Made by a program: the position numbers and the translations under genes. DNA of 6,119 nucleotides, from positions 1 through 6,119 of the forward strand of contig JBNKVX010000128.1 in NCBI GenBank assembly GCA_050299435.1. Reading direction: 5' to 3'. This DNA comes from 1162T-S-0a-05 sp050299435. GTDB taxonomy: Bacteria > Pseudomonadota > Gammaproteobacteria > Pseudomonadales > Cellvibrionaceae. The notes under the pieces are model-generated. The model did no database searches, was not told the DNA's origin, and worked only from the letters and a program-made list of their open reading frames with translations. Shown piece by piece: positions 1 through 5,373 of this stretch; the stretch's first letter is position 1; every line of letters begins with the position of its first letter.

Positions 1-1022
1 CAACAATGGGAAGCGTACCCAATGTGGGTTTGATGGCTCAAAAAGCGGAAGAGTACGGATCACACGATAAAACCTTTGAACTAAAAGCAAAAGGTTTGGT
101 GCGCGTGGTTTCAGATTCAGGTGAAGTCCTAATGGAGCACAAAGTTGAAGAGGGCGATATCTTTCGTATGTGCCAAGTTAAGGACGCGCCGATACAGGAT
201 TGGGTAAAGCTCGCAGTGAATCGTGCAAGAGCGACAGGGAATCCAGCGATTTTTTGGTTAAATCCGGAACGAGCACACGACAGAGAATTGATTGCGAAAG
301 TTGAAAAATATTTACCAGAGCACGACACCGATGGTTTGGAAATTAAAATTTTAAGTCCAGTCGAAGCTACCCGCCTTTCCCTTCAGCGTGTAAAAGAGGG
401 CAAAGACACTATTTCAGTAACGGGTAACGTATTGCGTGATTATCTAACGGATTTGTTTCCAATTCTTGAATTGGGAACGTCAGCGAAAATGTTGTCTGTT
501 GTTCCTTTGATGAACGGTGGTGGATTATTTGAAACCGGCGCCGGAGGCTCAGCACCTAAACACGTTCAACAATTTGTGCAGGAGAATCATTTGCGTTGGG
601 ATTCTCTGGGAGAGTTTCTCGCCTTGGCCGCATCGCTTGAACACTTAAGTGAGGTTGCCAAGAATCCGCGTGCAAAAATTTTGGCTGAGGCTTTGGACCT
701 CGCCACCGGAAGATTGCTAAAGGAAAACAAATCTCCTTCACGTAAAGTGGGTGAGTTGGATAATCGCGGAAGCCATTTTTATCTGGCAATGTACTGGGCT
801 GAGGCACTGGTGGAGCAAAACAGTGACAGCGAGTTACAGTCATTGTTTAAAGAGTGTGCTTCGGCGCTGAGTTCGGGTGAAGCACAAATTATTAAGGAAT
901 TGAATGAGGTGCAGGGAGAGGCGGTAGAAATTGGTGGTTACTACAGACCGAAGAAAGCTTTGCTTTCCAAAGCAATGCGGCCAAGCGAAACCCTCAACCA
1001 GGCATTAGCACTGATCAGATAA
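1..1022 (+). CDS. icd: Monomeric NADP-dependent isocitrate dehydrogenase, C-terminal part (5' end outside window)
   Basis: This enzyme oxidatively decarboxylates isocitrate to 2-oxoglutarate in the TCA cycle and makes NADPH in the cytoplasm. The reading frame is already open at the window edge (first full codon at position 3), and the Met at position 6 is internal: it lies in a TMGSVPNVGLMAQKAEEYG block that sits near residue 404 of the roughly 740-residue Azotobacter vinelandii-type monomeric enzyme. About 400 N-terminal residues are therefore missing. Counting from that Met, and using residue roles recalled for the A. vinelandii enzyme, I can place Tyr17 (equivalent to Tyr420), the substrate/metal residues Arg144, Asp145 and Asp149 in RDYLTD (Arg547, Asp548, Asp552), and the NADP-binding residues His186, Arg197 and Arg246 (His589, Arg600, Arg649). 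All are intact with the expected spacing. The TAA stop is at 1020-1022. The gene converges on cspD. It is the monomeric 80-kDa family, unrelated in sequence to the dimeric E. coli Icd. Confidence 0.97.
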   Translation, partial: TMGSVPNVGLMAQKAEEYGSHDKTFELKAKGLVRVVSDSGEVLMEHKVEEGDIFRMCQVKDAPIQDWVKLAVNRARATGNPAIFWLNPERAHDRELIAKVEKYLPEHDTDGLEIKILSPVEATRLSLQRVKEGKDTISVTGNVLRDYLTDLFPILELGTSAKMLSVVPLMNGGGLFETGAGGSAPKHVQQFVQENHLRWDSLGEFLALAASLEHLSEVAKNPRAKILAEALDLATGRLLKENKSPSRKVGELDNRGSHFYLAMYWAEALVEQNSDSELQSLFKECASALSSGEAQIIKELNEVQGEAVEIGGYYRPKKALLSKAMRPSETLNQALALIR

Positions 1023-1040
1023 TTCTCACTTCGCGTCTCC

Positions 1041-1075
1041 TGCGTATAGGCTCAGGTAAGAAGGGTCTATACGCA
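1041..1075. terminator. Hairpin between convergent icd and cspD, possible terminator
   Basis: An inverted repeat pairs 1041-1053 with 1063-1075 around a 9-nt loop. The outer nine pairs (TGCGTATAG with CTATACGCA) are perfect and the inner four include two G-U pairs in the + strand RNA. It lies 18 bp after the icd stop and 31 bp past the cspD stop, where a shared terminator would be expected. No T-run follows directly on either strand. The nearest is TTTTT at 1094-1098 on the + side, 18 nt away, so a classical intrinsic terminator is uncertain. It could instead protect 3' ends. Confidence 0.4.
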
Positions 1076-1106
1076 ATTACTACTTACGGGGCGTTTTTGT
1101 AATTAT

Positions 1107-1397
1107 TTAAGAGGTTTCTTCCGCCACGTTTTGGTCGGATTCTGCTTTTCCGTCAACGGAGTCGTCTGCTGAACTGGAGTCAGTCGAGGAACTTTTCACC
1201 ACTCGAATGCTTTTTGCGTGTAAACCTTTGTCGCCTTTTTCAATTTCAAATGTGACAGGTTGACCGGCTTTTAAGGTACGGTAACCGTCCATTTCGATTG
1301 AAGAATAATGCGCGAAAAGATCTTCGCCTCCACCGTCCGGCAAAATAAACCCAAAACCCTTGGCGTTATTAAACCATTTAACAGTTCCGGTAGGCAT
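1107..1397 (-). CDS. cspD: CspD-type cold-shock domain protein with acidic Ser-rich tail
   Basis: This is a small single-strand nucleic-acid-binding protein of the cold-shock domain family. I choose the ATG at 1397 (96 residues): it has the sequence AAGGA 8 nt upstream, and MPTGTVKWFNNAKGFGFI matches the family N-terminus. The nine extra codons back to 1424 lack such a site and are not conserved. RNP1 is KGFGFI (residues 13-18) and RNP2 is DLFAHYS (27-33). The stretch GGGEDLFAHYSSIEMDGYRT is the CspD signature rather than that of CspA. In E. coli, CspD is made in stationary phase and inhibits DNA replication. After the domain ends near residue 67, about 29 residues rich in Ser, Asp and Glu follow, longer than the E. 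coli tail and probably disordered. The gene is divergent from clpS, as in many gammaproteobacteria, and convergent with icd. Confidence 0.93.
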   Translation of the reverse strand: MPTGTVKWFNNAKGFGFILPDGGGEDLFAHYSSIEMDGYRTLKAGQPVTFEIEKGDKGLHAKSIRVVKSSSTDSSSADDSVDGKAESDQNVAEETS

Positions 1398-1405
1398 AAG
1401 TACTA

Positions 1406-1442
1406 TCCTTTGAGTTGCGCTCAACGACTAGCGCTAAGCGTT
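1406..1442 (-). promoter_or_regulatory. cspD ribosome binding site with overlapping inverted repeats in the leader
   Basis: The cspD Shine-Dalgarno AAGGA is the complement of 1406-1410. Three symmetries crowd against it. TTGAG (1410-1414) pairs with CTCAA (1420-1424) around 5 nt and takes in the first A of the AAGGA. GCGCT (1417-1421) pairs with AGCGC (1430-1434) around 8 nt. A 20-bp imperfect palindrome, AACGACTAGC-GCTAAGCGTT (1423-1442), matches at 8 of 10 half-site positions. The first two hairpins share bases 1420-1421 and cannot form together. The symmetry is seen directly. A regulatory role (RNA switch or protein operator) is inference. Confidence 0.35.
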
Positions 1443-1511
1443 ACATAAAGCCCTTTGTACATCTTCCAACGGGCAATTATTGTTATTAAATTCATCCATG
1501 CAACTGAACAC

Positions 1512-1540
1512 TTTGTAAACAACAGTGGCGCGCTTGTCAA
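1512..1540 (-). promoter_or_regulatory. Probable sigma70-type promoter for cspD
   Basis: On the minus strand a perfect -35 TTGACA (complement of 1535-1540) is followed after exactly 17 bp by TACAAA (complement of 1512-1517), four of six matches to TATAAT. It would start transcription near 1505 and give a leader of about 108 nt before the cspD ATG. A second AT-rich -10-like stretch (AATAAT on the minus strand, around 1480) could serve an alternative start. The AAGGA translation site belongs to this transcript. Confidence 0.5.
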
Positions 1541-1565
1541 GTTTTAGTGAAAGAGAGCGAATTAG

Positions 1566-1595
1566 CTGTTTGCTTACTTTTGGTTCGGTTAAAAT
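1566..1595 (+). promoter_or_regulatory. Candidate promoter for clpS-clpA
   Basis: The best -10 match upstream of clpS is TAAAAT at 1590-1595 (five of six), which would give a leader of about 30 nt. No good -35 lies at the right distance; the hexamers at 1566-1572 (CTGTTT, TGTTTG) match poorly. The rest of the gap up to the clpS start is AT-rich, with one 8-bp palindrome TTCTAGAA at 1600-1607. Transcription of clpS-clpA must begin somewhere in this divergent region, but this exact assignment is weak. Confidence 0.3.
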
Positions 1596-1631
1596 TCGTT
1601 TCTAGAACGTTTTATTCAGAAGCCTTGATCT

Positions 1632-2009
1632 ATGAGTATTCTTCGAAATCATAAGCTAACATTAAATAAAGAGAGTGATGATGACTCTGTGTTTGATGGC
1701 GGTTTAGCAGTACAGGAAGAGAAGCCAAGGCTCAAAAGGCCTCCGCTCTATAAAGTTGTCATGCACAACGACGATTACACCCCAATGGAATTCGTTGTGG
1801 AAATTTTGGAGCGGTTTTTTGGCATGGATCGTGAAAGAGCAACTCATGTCATGCTCACGGTTCATACCAAAGGTAAAGCTGTTTGCGGCGTCTATTCTCG
1901 GGATGTAGCAGAAACCAAGGCCGCACAGGTAAACCAGTATGCACGCCAAAATGAGCATCCTTTACTCTGTGAAATTGAAGCATCCGACGATGGGGATGCG
2001 GATTTGTGA
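1632..2009 (+). CDS. clpS: ClpS, N-end rule adaptor of ClpAP
   Basis: This cytoplasmic adaptor binds proteins with N-terminal Leu, Phe, Tyr or Trp and hands them to ClpA for unfolding and ClpP degradation. The 125-residue product exceeds the 106 of E. coli because of a longer acidic N-terminal extension (about residues 1-37, including KESDDDSVFDGG). In the family this extension is flexible and is engaged by ClpA during delivery. The folded core starts at PPLYKVVMHNDDYTPMEFV. The N-degron pocket is intact: Asn46, Asp47 and Asp48 (equivalent to E. coli 34-36), Met52 (Met40) and His78 in VHTKG (His66). The C-terminal KAAQVNQYARQNEHPLLC block is also typical. The start at 1632 follows a modest AGAAG ribosome site at 1618-1622. 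clpA starts 24 bp after the TGA stop, so the two are almost certainly co-transcribed. Confidence 0.98.
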   Translation: MSILRNHKLTLNKESDDDSVFDGGLAVQEEKPRLKRPPLYKVVMHNDDYTPMEFVVEILERFFGMDRERATHVMLTVHTKGKAVCGVYSRDVAETKAAQVNQYARQNEHPLLCEIEASDDGDADL

Positions 2010-2033
2010 TGGTTTGCGAGCGGAATTACGACG

Positions 2034-4298
2034 ATGTTGAGTAAAGAATTAGAGACAACGTTAAACACTGCATTCAAAGGTGCGCGTAATAAGCGTCATG
2101 AATTCATGACGGTCGAGCATCTTTTGCTTGCGCTTGTTGACAACGAGTCGGCTGCCAGTGTGCTGCGTGCTTGCGGCGCAGATTTAGTCGTTCTAAGACA
2201 AGATTTGTCAGATTTTGTCGATTCAACGACGCCCCTCATTCCCGAGAATGATCAGGACCGCGAAACCCAACCGACTTTAGGCTTTCAGCGGGTCCTACAA
2301 AGAGCGGTATTTCACGTTCAGTCTTCAGGTAAAAATGAAGTCACAGGTGCAAATGTTTTGGTCGCTATTTTTAGTGAGCAGGAAAGCCAAGCGGTTTATT
2401 GTTTAAAACAACAAAGTGTTGCGCGTATTGATGTAGTGAATTACATCACGCACGGCATTTCAAAAGTCAGTGGTTCATCCGGACATGAAGGAGGGCACGA
2501 ACATCATGATGATGATGCCGCAGCCAGTCCCGAAGAAGGTGGACAACAACACCCCCTGGATTCTTTTGCAACAAATCTTAATGAGCAAGCTCTGCTGGGC
2601 AGAATCGATCCACTTGTAGGTCGAGATTATGAGGTTGAGAGAGTAGTTCAAGTATTGGCACGTCGCCGCAAAAACAATCCCTTGTTAGTGGGTGAGAGCG
2701 GCGTAGGCAAAACGGCGATAGCCGAAGGCTTGGCCAAGAAAATTGTAGACGGTGAAGTGCCTGAAATTTTGGCGGAAAGCACCGTTTATTCCCTGGATCT
2801 TGGTTCGCTGCTAGCGGGTACCAAGTATCGCGGTGATTTTGAAAAACGTTTCAAGGGCCTGTTGGCAGAGTTAAAGAAACGTGAAGGTGCTGTGCTATTT
2901 ATTGACGAGATTCATACCATTATTGGTGCGGGTGCAGCGTCAGGTGGCGTCATGGACGCATCCAATTTACTCAAACCGCTATTGAGCAGCGGGGATCTCA
3001 AGTGCATCGGTTCAACGACTTTCCAGGAATATCGCGGAATTTTTGATAAGGATCGAGCGCTTTCTCGTCGATTCCAGAAAATAGACGTCAATGAACCGAG
3101 TATTGATGAAACCTACAAGATATTGAAAGGTTTGAAGTCACGCTTTGAGCGTCATCACAATCTAAAATACACCGATAAAGCACTGCGTGCGGCCTCTGAG
3201 TTGGCCTCTAAATACATTAGTGACCGTTATATGCCCGACAAGGCCATCGACGTGATAGACGAGGCAGGGGCTTACCAGCAGTTACAACCCGAGTCACGTC
3301 GTAAGCGTCAAATTGGTGTAAGAGACATTGAGCAAATTGTATCCAAAATCGCACGAGTACCAGCGAAAACGGTAAGTTCTACGGACAAAGAGCTGCTTTC
3401 CAAGCTGAATGAAACCTTGCGTATGACTGTATTTGGGCAAGATGAGGCGATTGATAACATCGCATCAGCGATCAAGCTTAGCCGAGCGGGTTTAACCAAT
3501 CACGAAAAACCCATTGGTTCCTTTTTGTTTGCTGGCCCTACAGGTGTAGGTAAAACCGAGCTTTGTAAGCAATTGGCAAAAGCGATGGGCGTTGAATTGA
3601 TTCGTTTTGATATGTCGGAGTATATGGAGAGGCATACGGTTAGCCGTCTTATTGGTGCACCTCCAGGTTATGTGGGCTTTGACCAGGGTGGCTTGTTGAC
3701 TGAAGCTGTGACCAAGCAGCCCCATAGTGTTGTCCTTCTCGATGAAATCGAAAAGGCTCATCCCGACGTGTTTAACTTACTTTTACAAGTTATGGATCAC
3801 GGGGCGTTGACAGACAACAACGGGCGCCAGGCTGATTTTAGAAATGTTGTGTTAATAATGACTACTAATGCGGGCGCAGAAAGTATGAGTCGCGCTTCCA
3901 TTGGTTTTACCAAACAAGATCACAGTACAGACGGCATGGAGGCTATCAAAAAAGGATTTACGCCAGAATTCCGTAACCGCCTTGATGCTATTGTGCAGTT
4001 TGGAAGATTGAGTTTGAAAGTCATCAAAACCGTGGTTGACAAGTTCTTGGTGGAATTGCAAACCCAGCTGGATGATAAACATATTCAGCTTGAAATTTCT
4101 GACGAAGCACGTGAATGGCTTGCAGTGAATGGTTATGACGAGAAAATGGGCGCACGTCCCATGACACGAATTATTCAGGAGAAAGTCAAAAAACCCCTGG
4201 CAGAAATGGTGCTATTTGGCGAGTTAGCCAACAAGGGCGGGGTGGTGTATATCGAAGTTGAAGAAAACGAAATTGTCATAAAAACAGAAGCCGCTTAA
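2034..4298 (+). CDS. clpA: ClpA, AAA+ unfoldase of the ClpAP protease
   Basis: ClpA is a hexameric double-ring ATPase that unfolds substrates, including ClpS-delivered N-degron proteins, and threads them into ClpP. The 754 residues are close to the 758 of E. coli. Domains in order: Clp N-domain (about 1-143); a polar His/Asp-rich linker (about 148-172); D1 with Walker A GESGVGKT (220-227), pore-loop KYRG (264-267), Walker B VLFIDE (287-292), sensor GSTT (326-329) and arginine finger SRRF (344-347); D2 with Walker A GPTGVGKT (501-508), pore loop GAPPGYVG (541-548), Walker B VVLLDE (566-571), ClpP-docking loop IGF (623-625), arginine finger in FRNRLD (646-651) and sensor-2 GARP (706-709). All ATPase residues are intact and there is no ClpB-type middle domain. 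The ATG at 2034 has only a weak GGA 9 nt upstream, so translation may be coupled to clpS. The TAA stop lies inside the terminator hairpin. Confidence 0.98.
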   Translation: MLSKELETTLNTAFKGARNKRHEFMTVEHLLLALVDNESAASVLRACGADLVVLRQDLSDFVDSTTPLIPENDQDRETQPTLGFQRVLQRAVFHVQSSGKNEVTGANVLVAIFSEQESQAVYCLKQQSVARIDVVNYITHGISKVSGSSGHEGGHEHHDDDAAASPEEGGQQHPLDSFATNLNEQALLGRIDPLVGRDYEVERVVQVLARRRKNNPLLVGESGVGKTAIAEGLAKKIVDGEVPEILAESTVYSLDLGSLLAGTKYRGDFEKRFKGLLAELKKREGAVLFIDEIHTIIGAGAASGGVMDASNLLKPLLSSGDLKCIGSTTFQEYRGIFDKDRALSRRFQKIDVNEPSIDETYKILKGLKSRFERHHNLKYTDKALRAASELASKYISDRYMPDKAIDVIDEAGAYQQLQPESRRKRQIGVRDIEQIVSKIARVPAKTVSSTDKELLSKLNETLRMTVFGQDEAIDNIASAIKLSRAGLTNHEKPIGSFLFAGPTGVGKTELCKQLAKAMGVELIRFDMSEYMERHTVSRLIGAPPGYVGFDQGGLLTEAVTKQPHSVVLLDEIEKAHPDVFNLLLQVMDHGALTDNNGRQADFRNVVLIMTTNAGAESMSRASIGFTKQDHSTDGMEAIKKGFTPEFRNRLDAIVQFGRLSLKVIKTVVDKFLVELQTQLDDKHIQLEISDEAREWLAVNGYDEKMGARPMTRIIQEKVKKPLAEMVLFGELANKGGVVYIEVEENEIVIKTEAA
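2488..2619 (+). other. Internal Shine-Dalgarno-like site and short out-of-frame ORF inside clpA
   Basis: Within the segment coding for the ClpA N-domain/D1 linker there is a perfect AAGGAGG (2488-2494). Eleven nt later come four tandem ATG triplets (2506-2517), which are in the +1 frame relative to clpA. That frame stays open for 37 codons to a TAG at 2617-2619. E. coli clpA makes a shorter ClpA from an internal start in this linker. Here the linker has no in-frame ATG, GTG or TTG, so this is not that start. I regard the short ORF as probably not a gene. The site could slow ribosomes at a domain boundary, which is inference. Confidence 0.2.
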
Positions 4299-4313
4299 AA
4301 AAGCGGCTTCTGT
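4284..4313. terminator. Bidirectional terminator between clpA and infA
   Basis: A perfect 13-bp stem pairs ACAGAAGCCGCTT (4284-4296) with AAGCGGCTTCTGT (4301-4313) around an AAAA loop. The clpA TAA (4296-4298) begins in the last base of the left arm and runs into the loop, so the final clpA codons form half of the hairpin. Read in the infA direction, the stem is followed by TTTT (complement of 4280-4283). Read in the clpA direction, the tail is a looser T-rich GTCTATTCTTT. Its place 22 bp from the infA stop fits a terminator shared by two convergent genes. Confidence 0.85.
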
Positions 4314-4335
4314 GTCTATTCTTTAGTCTTACATT

Positions 4336-4554
4336 TTATCTCGCTCGATAAGTGATTCTGCCTTTACTCAGGTCGTAGGGCGTCATTTCGACTTTTACTT
4401 TATCACCCGTTAAAATCCGGATGTAATTTTTGCGCATTTTTCCCGAAATATGTGCGGTCACCACGTGACCATTTTCCAGTTTTACCCGAAAAGTCGTGTT
4501 AGGGAGGGTATCAATGACCTCACCTTCCATTTCAAAATTGTCTTCTTTTGCCAT
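4336..4554 (-). CDS. infA: Translation initiation factor IF-1
   Basis: IF-1 binds the ribosomal A site during initiation together with IF-2 and IF-3. The start is the ATG at 4554, giving 72 residues beginning MAKEDNFEMEG, exactly the family length. GAGG lies 11 nt upstream, a slightly long spacing. The frame stays open back to another ATG at 4617, but those 21 codons match nothing in IF-1. The product is a single S1-like OB-fold, with typical segments GEVIDTLPNTTFRVKLENGH, AHISGKMRKNYIRIL and GDKVKVEMTPYDLSKGRITY. It sits between clpA and bpt, as in Pseudomonas-type genomes. It converges on clpA and lies downstream of bpt on the same strand, 105 bp away, which leaves room for its own promoter. 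Confidence 0.98.
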   Translation of the reverse strand: MAKEDNFEMEGEVIDTLPNTTFRVKLENGHVVTAHISGKMRKNYIRILTGDKVKVEMTPYDLSKGRITYRAR

Positions 4555-4587
4555 TCGGCTAACTGCCTCGATGATGTTTAATTTGGT

Positions 4588-4617
4588 CTTATGACCACGA
4601 AAAATTGAAGGCGGCAA
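4588..4617 (-). promoter_or_regulatory. Candidate infA promoter in the bpt-infA gap
   Basis: On the minus strand TTGCCG (complement of 4612-4617) and CATAAG (complement of 4588-4593) are 18 bp apart, each matching four of six sigma70 consensus bases. Two small inverted repeats overlap it: TGGTC-TTAT-GACCA (4584-4597), which covers the -10, and GGCAA-TT-TTGCC (4613-4624), which covers the -35 and could instead be a weak bpt terminator. infA is often transcribed from its own promoter, but these hexamers are weak and the call is tentative. I see no tRNA in this gap. Confidence 0.3.
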
Positions 4618-4659
4618 TTTTGCCTGAATTAGTGCTCCAAGCCAAGTTTTTCGCGAGAA

Positions 4660-5373
4660 TTAGCTTTTTTGGACATATATCCAGGTGTTGTTGACCAATA
4701 GCTGAAAAGGGCGAAAATCCGTTTTGTAGTTCATTTTCTGACAGCGCTTAATCCAATAACCCAGATACAGATGGGCAAAATTTTGTGCTTTCGCCCAGAG
4801 AATTTGTTGCAAGATACAGTAACGTCCTATGCTGCGTTTTTCTTCATCCGGGTCGAAAAAAGTGTAGATGGCTGAGACCGCATCATCGAGGACATCAGTA
4901 ACGGCAACCGCAATTAACTGCTTGTCGTGATAGATTTTTAAGTAGTGGGTGGCTTCCCATTCAGCACTAAGAAACGATGCATATTGACTGCGAGAAGCGG
5001 GAAACATATCGCCATCGTTGTGTCGGCAAGCAATGTATTTTTCATAGAGCGAATAACATTCGTCGTCATCGATATTGCTCACATCGACGATGTGTAAATC
5101 TGCGTTTTTCTTCAGGCAGCGTTTTTGGCTTCGAGAAAGTTTGAATTGATCAGTCGGAATTCGGATTGGAATACAAGCATTACAGGATTTACATTTAGGG
5201 CGATAAAGATGATTCCCGCTGCGTCTGAATCCGTATTCAGACAGCTGTGAATAAAGGTGAGTATCAACCTTCGCATCTGGATCGACAAAAATGGTAGTGC
5301 TCTCTTGGTCAACCAAATAACTGCAGTCATGTGGTTGAGTAGCAAAGAGTTTTATCTTGGAAAGATCAGTCAT
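4660..5373 (-). CDS. bpt: Aspartate/glutamate leucyltransferase (arginyltransferase-like)
   Basis: This enzyme transfers Leu from Leu-tRNA to proteins with N-terminal Asp or Glu, turning secondary destabilising residues into N-degrons read by ClpS. It belongs to the ATE/Bpt family (EC 2.3.2.29 in bacteria; often annotated ate). The 237 residues are the normal bacterial length. An N-terminal domain carries HDCSYL (Cys17), then EYGFRRSGNHLYRPKC and a Cys61-x2-Cys64-x2-Cys67 cluster before RIP..QFKLSRSQKRCLKKN. A C-terminal GNAT-like domain includes TDVLDDAVSAIYTFFDPDEE and ends with LGYWIKRCQKMNYKTDFRP. The ATG (5373-5371) overlaps the aat TGA (5372-5370) by 4 bp with no strong ribosome site, so translation is probably coupled to aat. 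Bacterial homologues split into Bpt (Leu) and rarer Arg-transferring forms. I assign Leu specificity from overall resemblance and the aat/clpS context. Confidence 0.93.
   Translation of the reverse strand: MTDLSKIKLFATQPHDCSYLVDQESTTIFVDPDAKVDTHLYSQLSEYGFRRSGNHLYRPKCKSCNACIPIRIPTDQFKLSRSQKRCLKKNADLHIVDVSNIDDDECYSLYEKYIACRHNDGDMFPASRSQYASFLSAEWEATHYLKIYHDKQLIAVAVTDVLDDAVSAIYTFFDPDEEKRSIGRYCILQQILWAKAQNFAHLYLGYWIKRCQKMNYKTDFRPFQLLVNNTWIYVQKS

Noticed and set aside
1398..1424. Longer cspD start at 1424 (105 residues)
   Set aside because: The added nine residues are not CspD-like, and they would be encoded by the hairpin and Shine-Dalgarno region serving the ATG at 1397.
1398..1631. Small gene or RNA gene in the cspD/clpS divergent region
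   Set aside because: No ORF with a credible start and ribosome site, and no recognisable RNA family. Promoters, the leader and short symmetries account for what I can see.
4555..4617. N-terminal extension of IF-1 from an upstream ATG at 4617 (93 residues)
   Set aside because: The extra 21 residues match nothing in IF-1. The internal ATG gives the exact 72-residue family length and has GAGG upstream.
4555..4659. A tRNA gene near infA, as with serW in E. coli
   Set aside because: The 105-bp gap contains no cloverleaf, T-loop or acceptor-stem pattern on either strand.
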